From positions 1 through 62,444 of the IMG/VR virus record IMGVR_UViG_3300042503_001282: a stretch of 62,444 nucleotides of DNA; one strand, 5' to 3'. The DNA comes from a virus. Position 1 is the first letter of the stretch, and the number at the start of each line of letters is the position of its first letter. The notes under the pieces were generated by a model that did not search any database, was not told where the DNA came from, and saw nothing but the letters and a program-made list of their open reading frames with translations. This document shows positions 13,045 through 19,856 of this stretch, piece by piece. The position numbers were made by a program, and so were the translations under genes.

Positions 13045-13061
13045 ATACGAAAATCTCGTAT
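13045..13061 (+). repeat. ATACGA/TCGTAT dyad
   Basis: 6-bp arms with a 5-base centre, beginning six bases after a stop codon and about ten bases upstream of the -35 of the protease promoter. Fourth member of the TACGA/TCGTA set. Confidence 0.45.
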
Positions 13062-13071
13062 AACAAATATC

Positions 13072-13099
13072 TTTGCACAAGCTCCAAACGTGCTATACT
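13072..13099 (+). promoter_or_regulatory. Extended -10 promoter of subtilase gene
   Basis: TTTGCA at 13072-13077, a 16-base spacer, TGC, then TATACT at 13094-13099. Transcription would start near 13106, leaving a 32-base leader with TTGGAGA before the ATG at 13138. Confidence 0.65.
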
Positions 13100-13137
13100 C
13101 AGAATGAGTGTGTTACTTAATTATTTGGAGACTTGTT

Positions 13138-14922
13138 ATGAATAAGGTTGTATCGATTGTTCTTGCTACAGTGTGTTTGTCTGCTTCGCTTGCGACAGCG
13201 CAAGAGAAACGTGCGTTTGATGGTGTCATTCTTTCGAGCACAAAAAAGCTCGATGAGAGTATCGTCAAGTTCATCGCACTGAGGCGTGAAAAGCTATCAC
13301 CCACAAGTGTTCACTACGTTGACGTTCGCAGTGATGGAACTGCAAAGCAATATAGTAGAAGCTCTTCTCTATGTCGAAGGGCAAATATTCGCAGAATTCA
13401 AAAATCATCTGGTGGTATGGTTCGATGCTCACCGAATTTTGAGGTGCGAACAACCGAAGAACCAAACGACCAATACTACAGTCAGCAGTATTCACACCGA
13501 TTAATGTCGATGTCATATGCGTGGGATAAGCAGAAAGGAAACTCAGAACTTCTCGCTCTCGTCATCGACACTGGTATTGATGTCAACCACCCAGACTTGA
13601 AAGAGAATGTGTGGGTTAATCCAAGTGAGATACCCAACAACAATATCGACGATGACAAAAACGGATTCATCGATGATGTCAACGGCATAAACGCTATCAC
13701 CAATGTTGGTAGTGGTATTGACGATAACGGACATGGCACTCACGTTGCTGGTATCATTGGCGCAGACACTAACAACTACATGGGTGTTGCTGGTGTTGCT
13801 CAGACGGTCAAGTTGGTGAGTCTGAAATTTCTCTCTGCAACTGGATCTGGCAGTACCGCAAATGCAATCAAAGCAATCAACTACGGAATACAACTCAAGA
13901 ATGTTGGTCATAATGTTGTCGTCATGAACAACTCGTATGGTTCGACGATATTCTCGCAGCCATTTCTTGATGCAATTCGTCGTGCACGAGACAAAGATAT
14001 TCTATTCGTCGCAGCAGCAGGTAACAGTAGCGTGAATACAGACGTGAAGCCGTTCTACCCTGCGGGGTATGACTCAGCGAATATTATTTCGGTGGGGTCG
14101 GTTGATTCATCAGCATCATATAACTCATTCTCAAACTACGGCGTCTCATCGGTTGATGTAGCAGCGCCAGGTGGTGGCATTCTCAGCACCGTTCTCTACA
14201 ATACCTACAACTACAAGAGTGGCACTTCAATGGCTGCGCCACAAGTCAGTGGTCTTGCAATATTAGCAAAAGCACAATGCAGCACTCTCGATGCACTCAC
14301 AGCTAAATCTCAAATCATGAGCAGTGTCGTTAAGTATTCTGCACTATCAACTAAGGTTGCTTCGGGTGGTGTGGTGAACGGCATAGGACTGATCGACACC
14401 GTAAGTCAGAATTGTTCTAATCAGACAGCAACGCCGACACCTACACCAACAGCCACAATAACAGGCACGCCACAGAACACAGCAGTGCCAACGGCTACAC
14501 CTACGTTCACACCAACACCTACCAGAACGCCGACACCTACACCCACAATAACACCGACGAGCACACCGACACCTTTACCTAAAGCTAGGTTCTTGAAGAG
14601 TGTGTTGATTCCAACTCAGACGGTTGACTTTATTGTGGAGGGTTCGCCAAGAAATTTGGCGACAGTTCAGTTTCGGTTGAAGCTATCTAACAACACACTT
14701 CACTCATGCACGAACATGCCGGTCAATTTGACGAATGGTAGTAGAGCGTACCGTGTCATGTTACCTGATGCTCTGAAGCTTTTCCCAACGGTGAATGTTC
14801 TGTTGAAAGCACCAGGTGTGATTGCGACAAGTTCAGTTGCAGTGAAATCCACAGGCAGCACCATGTCGAGAATACAAGCTAACGCTGCGTGTGCACGACT
14901 GAATGCACAACTTGATTGGTAG
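13138..14922 (+). CDS. Secreted subtilisin-like serine protease, 594 aa
   Basis: A Sec signal peptide spans residues 1-21 (MNKVV..., ending TATA before QE). A propeptide follows to about 100. The S8 catalytic domain (about 105-425) shows D144 in VIDTG, H199 in GHGTHVAG, N296 in AAGN (oxyanion hole) and S364 in GTSMAAP, all in the right order and context, so it should be active. Residues ~430-482 are a Thr/Pro-rich linker (TPTPTP type), as in secreted bacterial enzymes. A ~110-residue beta domain ends the protein. I chose 13138 over an upstream GTG because TTGGAGA precedes it and the signal peptide begins there. It has its own promoter. A secreted subtilase is highly unusual for a T4-like phage; its target is unknown. 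Confidence 0.9.
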   Translation: MNKVVSIVLATVCLSASLATAQEKRAFDGVILSSTKKLDESIVKFIALRREKLSPTSVHYVDVRSDGTAKQYSRSSSLCRRANIRRIQKSSGGMVRCSPNFEVRTTEEPNDQYYSQQYSHRLMSMSYAWDKQKGNSELLALVIDTGIDVNHPDLKENVWVNPSEIPNNNIDDDKNGFIDDVNGINAITNVGSGIDDNGHGTHVAGIIGADTNNYMGVAGVAQTVKLVSLKFLSATGSGSTANAIKAINYGIQLKNVGHNVVVMNNSYGSTIFSQPFLDAIRRARDKDILFVAAAGNSSVNTDVKPFYPAGYDSANIISVGSVDSSASYNSFSNYGVSSVDVAAPGGGILSTVLYNTYNYKSGTSMAAPQVSGLAILAKAQCSTLDALTAKSQIMSSVVKYSALSTKVASGGVVNGIGLIDTVSQNCSNQTATPTPTPTATITGTPQNTAVPTATPTFTPTPTRTPTPTPTITPTSTPTPLPKARFLKSVLIPTQTVDFIVEGSPRNLATVQFRLKLSNNTLHSCTNMPVNLTNGSRAYRVMLPDALKLFPTVNVLLKAPGVIATSSVAVKSTGSTMSRIQANAACARLNAQLDW

Positions 14923-14936
14923 CATAAATTAGAGGT

Positions 14937-15143
14937 ATGCAGGTAAACCGAAGCAGCTTCGAGCTATACAGCACATCTCTGAAGGGTCTAACGAACGAAG
15001 AGCTGGTCAAAGAAATTTGGGCACTCGATGAGCACATCAGTTACCTTGTGTACATAAATGAAGACACGACAAGGTTGCGTGAATTTCTTCGCATAGCAAA
15101 AGAAGAGAAAGAAACACGCATGGTGGCTCAGGGGTACCAATGA
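14937..15143 (+). CDS. Hypothetical helical protein, 68 aa
   Basis: AGAGG sits five bases before the ATG. Charged, helical protein with no recognised motif. Its TGA overlaps the next ATG (ATGA at 15140), so the two are coupled. CATAAATT just upstream (14923-14930) resembles a late promoter with mismatches. Confidence 0.65.
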   Translation: MQVNRSSFELYSTSLKGLTNEELVKEIWALDEHISYLVYINEDTTRLREFLRIAKEEKETRMVAQGYQ

Positions 15144-15373
15144 CAGACTTTTTGAACACATTCAGGCACGTCAGACACTTTCTTTTCCACCAAGATCCAT
15201 CCAAAATGTGGACTCGATTCCGTTTTTGGCTTGCACTGAAGCTACTACCGAAAGACTTCTCCAATTTCTTTGATATTGTTATTTCCAAATTGGATATGGA
15301 ATACGAAAATTTGGAACCTAAGAAAAGGGAGAAAATTACATCTTTGACCATTGACTTCGAATTCAGGGAATGA
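15140..15373 (+). CDS. Hypothetical protein, 77 aa
   Basis: Overlaps the previous gene by ATGA. Aromatic and basic in its first half (RFRFWLALKLL), acidic at the end. It could sit against a membrane through the amphipathic segment near residues 25-45, but no clear transmembrane helix is seen. The promoter of the next gene lies within its last 20 bases. Confidence 0.6.
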   Translation: MTDFLNTFRHVRHFLFHQDPSKMWTRFRFWLALKLLPKDFSNFFDIVISKLDMEYENLEPKKREKITSLTIDFEFRE

Positions 15374-15379
15374 TATACT
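15351..15379 (+). promoter_or_regulatory. Extended -10 promoter, probably leaderless
   Basis: TTGACT at 15351-15356, a 17-base spacer, TGA, then TATACT at 15374-15379. Seven bases later comes the ATG at 15386, so transcription and translation would begin at the same base. The promoter overlaps the 3' end of the previous gene. Confidence 0.75.
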
Positions 15380-15385
15380 TTTTAT

Positions 15386-15616
15386 ATGACAAGAAATTCT
15401 CGCTCAAAACAAAACATCGAACGAAAAATTGTTGAGCTGTACATTCGACTCAACAAGCGCAAGACAACCAAGATTGCACGTAGACAAAATCTCAAGAAGC
15501 GACTTGAGTTTTTCAAAGCTCTCTTACAAGAGACGACAGACGCACAAGCAACTGAAGTTCTCGCTGAGACTGATCAATCAGTAACATCTCTCTCAACCAC
15601 CTCTGTTACAGAATAA
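15386..15616 (+). CDS. Hypothetical basic helical protein, 76 aa
   Basis: Residues 1-50 are strongly basic (many Arg/Lys, RRQNLKKR) and helical; the tail is Thr/Ser-rich. It probably binds nucleic acid. Its ATG sits at the predicted transcription start, without a leader. It reads into the gene at 15620, so the same promoter may serve 15386-16965. Confidence 0.65.
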   Translation: MTRNSRSKQNIERKIVELYIRLNKRKTTKIARRQNLKKRLEFFKALLQETTDAQATEVLAETDQSVTSLSTTSVTE

Positions 15617-15619
15617 TAA

Positions 15620-16249
15620 ATGGGCTGCGACATTCACGCTCACCTTGAGTACTACGAGACTCAAGTTGCGAGCGACACCATTCACACTTCATGTCACGCA
15701 TCTGACATCAGCATGGGTCGAAACTATGCGATGTTCAATCTTCTTGCTGGTGTTCGTGGTGTGAATGGTCCGGTGTTTACGCTTCGTGGTGTGCCAACTA
15801 AACCGACTATGAGCTACCAAGTATACGACAAGTACTACTTAAAGGTTCTCGACATGTACAATCCGTCTATGTCATATCCATCAACACGGTACATTTCTTC
15901 AACAGAAGCAGAAAATCTCGTTGCGTCAGGATTGACCAAGTATAATGAGAATAAGCAGTACGTTGTGAATCCGAATTGGCACACACCAGGTTTCTTATAC
16001 AAAAAAGAATTGATAGAAATTCGTCGAAAGTATCTGATCAACATGATCGAGTATGAAGCGTCTGAGTACCGTGGTCTCAAGCGACAAGAAGCTCTCGACA
16101 CCTTAGAAAATTCAAGTGAAGTAGAACTCATGCAGAGTGTTTTTCCTTCTATTGAATGTGTGCAATTAAATGCAGTCATCGCTTCGATGATTGCTATTGA
16201 GAACAGTGGAAACTACCAATCTCGTTTTGTATTTTGGTTTGATTCGTAA
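15620..16249 (+). CDS. Conserved MGCDIH family protein, 209 aa
   Basis: Begins MGCDIHAHLEYY and later has RNYAMFNLLAGVRG. I recognise both as signatures of a family found in bacteria and many phages, with no established function. The conserved Cys3, Asp4 and His6 at the very N-terminus suggest metal binding or an enzyme that uses its N-terminal end. No signal peptide or membrane segment. Confidence 0.8.
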   Translation: MGCDIHAHLEYYETQVASDTIHTSCHASDISMGRNYAMFNLLAGVRGVNGPVFTLRGVPTKPTMSYQVYDKYYLKVLDMYNPSMSYPSTRYISSTEAENLVASGLTKYNENKQYVVNPNWHTPGFLYKKELIEIRRKYLINMIEYEASEYRGLKRQEALDTLENSSEVELMQSVFPSIECVQLNAVIASMIAIENSGNYQSRFVFWFDS

Positions 16250-16263
16250 TAATGGAGAATAAT

Positions 16264-16566
16264 ATGGTTAAGTTTACCGATGAGATGATCAAGAAAGCAA
16301 AGACGTTGTTTCCAGATAACGTGGTGCTGCTCGATATGATGCGAAAGGGTGATGTGAAGATAGTTGATGTTCTCTATGGCAAGCTTGGCTTTCACCTCGA
16401 TGAAGACGACATCATCAAAGCTTTCAGAAACAAGAAAGAGTATCGTGTGCTCGATATGGCTAAACGAGCAAAAGCAATTCGTGATCTATACCAACAGGTA
16501 ATCGCTCACGTTGACGCAACAGAAACAAAAATCGCAGAGAGAAACGGTTACGCAGACTGCATGTAA
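16264..16566 (+). CDS. Hypothetical protein, 100 aa
   Basis: An in-frame ATG at 16252 exists, but GGAG at 16255-16258 is placed for the ATG at 16264, which I therefore chose. Helical, with Asp/Glu clusters around residue 40-50 and a basic middle (MAKRAKAIRDL). Unknown function. Confidence 0.65.
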   Translation: MVKFTDEMIKKAKTLFPDNVVLLDMMRKGDVKIVDVLYGKLGFHLDEDDIIKAFRNKKEYRVLDMAKRAKAIRDLYQQVIAHVDATETKIAERNGYADCM

Positions 16567-16569
16567 TAT

Positions 16570-16965
16570 ATGAATATTGAGAATGTTAAGAAGCTGCTTG
16601 AAGCGGCACCATCTTTGTATGGAGATTCGTTCTGGTTTGAGTGTGGTGATGGGTGGTTCGATATTTTGTTACGAGCATCAATCGAGCTTGAGAGTCAAAT
16701 TCGCACATATCCAAAAGAAGTGCGAGATGATATTGTTGCACTACAGGTGAAAGAGAAGTATGGATCACTTCGCTTCTACCTCTCATACTATTCAGAAGAA
16801 CTAGACGAAATCGTTCAACGAGTCGAATCGCAATCTGCATGTACGTGCGAAACTTGCGGCAAACCAGGAAAGGTTCGTGGCTCCATCTGGCTCTACACAG
16901 CATGTGAAGAACACGTTCGTGAACAAGACCGACTACAAGAGGACAAATCATCCGGTGCTCGATAA
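16570..16965 (+). CDS. Conserved phage protein with Cys cluster, 131 aa
   Basis: Contains CGDGWFDILL near residue 25, VKEKYGSLRFY near 60, and CTCETCGKPGK near 92 with later Cys/His. I recognise the order GDGW, KEKxGxLRFY, CxxCGxPG as a family found in diverse phages, function unknown; the cysteines probably bind zinc. Its stop codon overlaps the GATAAATA late promoter of the hub gene. Confidence 0.75.
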   Translation: MNIENVKKLLEAAPSLYGDSFWFECGDGWFDILLRASIELESQIRTYPKEVRDDIVALQVKEKYGSLRFYLSYYSEELDEIVQRVESQSACTCETCGKPGKVRGSIWLYTACEEHVREQDRLQEDKSSGAR

Positions 16966-16968
16966 ATA
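16961..16968 (+). promoter_or_regulatory. T4-type late promoter GATAAATA before gp5
   Basis: Seven of eight bases match TATAAATA. It lies 22 bases before the ATG of the hub gene, as for other late genes here. Confidence 0.7.
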
Positions 16969-16990
16969 CACCTAGAGATGATTTGACACT

Positions 16991-19000
16991 ATGGAAAGTA
17001 AATTCTTTGGCAAAGATGGACTCATCTGGTGGAAGGGTGTAGTCGAAGACCGTAAAGATCCGATTATGTTGGGTCGAGTGCGTGTTCGCATCTTTGGTTG
17101 GCACACTGACGACAAAGCTCAAATGCCAACTGAAAAATTGCCGTGGGCAATACCAAGTCTTCCTGGTGACAACGGCAGAAACGTAGTCGGCTACAAAGAG
17201 GGTGATTGGTGTTGGGGTTTCTTTCTCGACGGTAATGATGCACAGAAGCCGATTGTGGTTGGGTTCATTCCTGGTATTGACACAAATCCAGCAGACCCAC
17301 AAAAAGGGTTCAATGACCCAACACCAGACGATCAATTAACTCCAGGTGCAATACCTCGTCCACCAGAAATGTCACCACCAGTTATGGACGACCCTGCTGA
17401 TGCTGTAGCAGATTTGCCAGGCGGCGGTGGGAGATTCAAGAACGACTCAGTACCAGGATCTAACCTAGCATTCGGTGAGAAGTTGTCAGAGTTCGACATC
17501 ACAAAGAGTAAGTTCGATGTGAACAAAGACGGCACATACGACGAGCAAGATGCACAAACACTCATCGATCTGAACAAGCAACAGAATGACTTTTTCTCTG
17601 GATACCCATCTGTAGCAGCATCGTTTCCTATATCTCGATACCCACTAGAGAATCGTCTCAAAGAGCCGATGACTTCTCGACTTGCAAGAAATGAGAAGAT
17701 CGAAGAAACAATCGTAGCTGCAAAAAATGGCTCTCTCGGTACAGGTGAAGGCGCTGGTTATGCAGCACAAGATTCAGGTGCAGAATCGCCTGGGTTGCCA
17801 TTCATGGAACCACCATCACCATACGCTGCGGTGTATCCATACAACCATGTATATGAGAGTGAATCTGGACATGTTGTAGAAGTTGACGACACACCAGGTG
17901 CAGAACGTATGCACTGGTATCATCGAACTGGTACCTTCACAGAAATTCACCCAACCGGCACTGAAGTAAACCGTGTCGTTAAGAAGCAGTACAATTTCAT
18001 TTACGAAGACTTCTTCTTAGCATCTGGCGTCAGCATCAACATGGACGCTAAAGATGCATTCAGAATGAAATCAGGCACCGACATGAATCGAATTGTTGGT
18101 GGTAACTTAAATGCTGAAGTCTCTAATAACTATCACCTCACTATCGGTGGTGACGGCTACGTATATGCAAAGGGTGGCGTTCTCTACCTGAAAGCTGTTG
18201 GTGACATCTCAATCGAATCAGCAGACGGCGCAGTAGAAATCAAATCACCAAAAGCAGTTTCTCTCTCAGCACCAGATATTCACTTGCAGGGTCCAGATGG
18301 TGGCGGTGCTACTATTCACTTGGTATCATCTGACATTAGAGCAGAGAAACTTCTCGCACACGAAGCACGGTCTCTCGGTAGAAAGCCAGATTCTCCAGAC
18401 GTGTTCGAGGGTGTTGAGAATGATGCAGATAAGAAAGCTGATGCATCAATGTCATCAAAAGAAGGCTTCATGTTACCTACAGGTCAGTTCGAAGACTTGT
18501 GGAAACCAATATCTGACAGCAACGGCAATCTTGTAACACTGAGCATCGATCCTAGTCCACATCAAGTGTACGAAGCACTACCAACCGGACAGCTCGAAGC
18601 AGTCATAATCAAGTACAAGCACCCAGACATGACAGAAACTCAGTGGGAGGTTGTACGACCTGTTCACGTTCGAGGTGAATTCATCGCTTCACCAAAGAGT
18701 GGACCAGTTCAGTTCGAAGAAAGCCCACGATTCTTACAACGATGGGACAGACCAGGTGGACAATTTCCACAGCAAGTGTTTTGGGTTACGGGATCAGCAG
18801 AACATCTCATTCTCGACAGTTCAGTTCGACACATGACTTGGGCACCGTACAACAACCAGCTTCCGCTTCCACCAATGGTACCTGCAACACCGCCTGCTGA
18901 GAATATTGAACCTCAGTTACCAGAACAGCCGACTTTACCGGATGTTCCTGATGTTGGTGACTTATTACCTGATGATGGAACCGATGATGGTGGATTGTAG
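16991..19000 (+). CDS. Baseplate hub / tail spike protein (gp5-like), 669 aa
   Basis: Residues 10-95 resemble the OB-fold domain of T4 gp5 (WWKGVVEDRKDP, GRVRVRIFGWH, GDWCWGFFLDG). Residues ~320-440 are the repeat-rich part that would form the trimeric beta-helical needle. T4 gp5 carries a lysozyme domain between these two; here none is visible. Instead a ~200-residue Pro/Gly-rich linker contains DVNKDGTYDEQD (176-187), a canonical EF-hand/dockerin calcium loop with ligands D176, N178, D180, T182 and D187. The C-terminal ~100 residues are Pro/acidic. It should form the central hub at the tip of the tail tube. First late gene. Confidence 0.85.
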   Translation: MESKFFGKDGLIWWKGVVEDRKDPIMLGRVRVRIFGWHTDDKAQMPTEKLPWAIPSLPGDNGRNVVGYKEGDWCWGFFLDGNDAQKPIVVGFIPGIDTNPADPQKGFNDPTPDDQLTPGAIPRPPEMSPPVMDDPADAVADLPGGGGRFKNDSVPGSNLAFGEKLSEFDITKSKFDVNKDGTYDEQDAQTLIDLNKQQNDFFSGYPSVAASFPISRYPLENRLKEPMTSRLARNEKIEETIVAAKNGSLGTGEGAGYAAQDSGAESPGLPFMEPPSPYAAVYPYNHVYESESGHVVEVDDTPGAERMHWYHRTGTFTEIHPTGTEVNRVVKKQYNFIYEDFFLASGVSINMDAKDAFRMKSGTDMNRIVGGNLNAEVSNNYHLTIGGDGYVYAKGGVLYLKAVGDISIESADGAVEIKSPKAVSLSAPDIHLQGPDGGGATIHLVSSDIRAEKLLAHEARSLGRKPDSPDVFEGVENDADKKADASMSSKEGFMLPTGQFEDLWKPISDSNGNLVTLSIDPSPHQVYEALPTGQLEAVIIKYKHPDMTETQWEVVRPVHVRGEFIASPKSGPVQFEESPRFLQRWDRPGGQFPQQVFWVTGSAEHLILDSSVRHMTWAPYNNQLPLPPMVPATPPAENIEPQLPEQPTLPDVPDVGDLLPDDGTDDGGL

Positions 19001-19301
19001 AACACTTCTTGTACTCGCTTGTATCATATTACAAATATTAGATGGATTGTTCACCGCACATGGGGTGATGTATTCTTCTCTAGGGTTGAATGTAGAAGCA
19101 AACCCATTCGTTAAGACCATGATGAGTGTTTTTGGAATCATACCAGGAATATTCTTGGTTAAGACATCGGGTATAGCAATACTTCGATTCATGCAAAAGC
19201 TTCAAACCCCCACATACTTCTTTGCCATCATTTGTGGAATTTACTCATGGGTTGTCTACCTTTGGGTCAAGGTAACATTTGTGGATAATTTGATTCGGTA
19301 G
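18984..19301 (+). CDS. Small membrane protein (DUF5658-like), 105 aa
   Basis: The gene begins inside the 3' end of the hub gene; four ATGs (18972, 18975, 18984, 18987) are possible. Two or three hydrophobic helices are clear. The pattern ILDGLFTAHG followed by GLNVEANPFV resembles DUF5658 membrane proteins (Asp, Thr, then Glu-x-Asn-Pro). No catalytic residues. It may act in lysis or in membrane contact by the tail; unproven. A membrane gene between gp5 and gp25 is unusual. Confidence 0.6.
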   Translation: MMVDCRTLLVLACIILQILDGLFTAHGVMYSSLGLNVEANPFVKTMMSVFGIIPGIFLVKTSGIAILRFMQKLQTPTYFFAIICGIYSWVVYLWVKVTFVDNLIR

Positions 19302-19323
19302 TCCACACACCATCCAATAGTCG

Positions 19324-19331
19324 CATAAATA
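19324..19331 (+). promoter_or_regulatory. T4-type late promoter CATAAATA before gp25
   Basis: Seven of eight matches to TATAAATA, 29 bases before the ATG at 19361. Confidence 0.7.
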
Positions 19332-19360
19332 ACTTGGCATATATTTGTGCGGCGTATCTC

Positions 19361-19855
19361 ATGGCAGACAACTACCGAAAATTGGAAATTGATGCATACG
19401 GACGTGTTCTGATCAACGGCAGTGTCGTACCAGAGGCAGCAGCATCTACAGGCAGAAACGAGTCAGACAAAATCACGAAGAAATTTTCTGACCTCAACCT
19501 CGACTTGATTCCACATCCTGTGTCGGGTGACATCATACCACTCACTGATGCAGAAGCAGTGAAGCGTTCGATTCGAAACATTCTTCTCACAGGTCTGAAC
19601 GAAAGACTTTTCAATCCAGAGTTTGGCGCGAACCTCAGACAACTTCTATTCGAACCTATAAATCCAGGTACGAAGCAAACACTCATCTTAGCTATCACAA
19701 ACAGCATCAAGGTGTTTGAGCCGAGAGCTTCGCTTATTGATTTGAAAGTGAAAGTGTCGCCAGATGAAAATGCATACGAAGTGACACTTATTGTGTCGAT
19801 AGACAACATTTCAGAAGTGGTCACATACGACCTATTTTTAGAGAGACTACGCTAG
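19361..19855 (+). CDS. 25: Baseplate wedge protein gp25, 164 aa
   Basis: GPW/gp25 family: AVKRSIRNILLTGLNERLFNPEFG, followed by LRQLLFEPINP, matches the core that bridges wedge and sheath. It is somewhat longer than T4 gp25 (132 aa), with an extra N-terminal ~45 residues. A TTG at 19334 is in frame but lies only three bases after the late promoter motif, so the ATG at 19361 is preferred. In T4, gp25 joins the gp6 ring to the first sheath layer. Confidence 0.9.
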   Translation: MADNYRKLEIDAYGRVLINGSVVPEAAASTGRNESDKITKKFSDLNLDLIPHPVSGDIIPLTDAEAVKRSIRNILLTGLNERLFNPEFGANLRQLLFEPINPGTKQTLILAITNSIKVFEPRASLIDLKVKVSPDENAYEVTLIVSIDNISEVVTYDLFLERLR

Positions 19856-19856
19856 T

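Noticed and set aside
14923-14930. CATAAATT as a late promoter (also at 51047)
   Set aside because: Mismatch in the otherwise constant final A; distance to the next ATG is suitable, so not excluded, but too weak to list.
16586-17335. 249-codon open frame on the - strand
   Set aside because: Antisense to two well-supported genes, crosses their boundary and a late promoter, and has no start signals.
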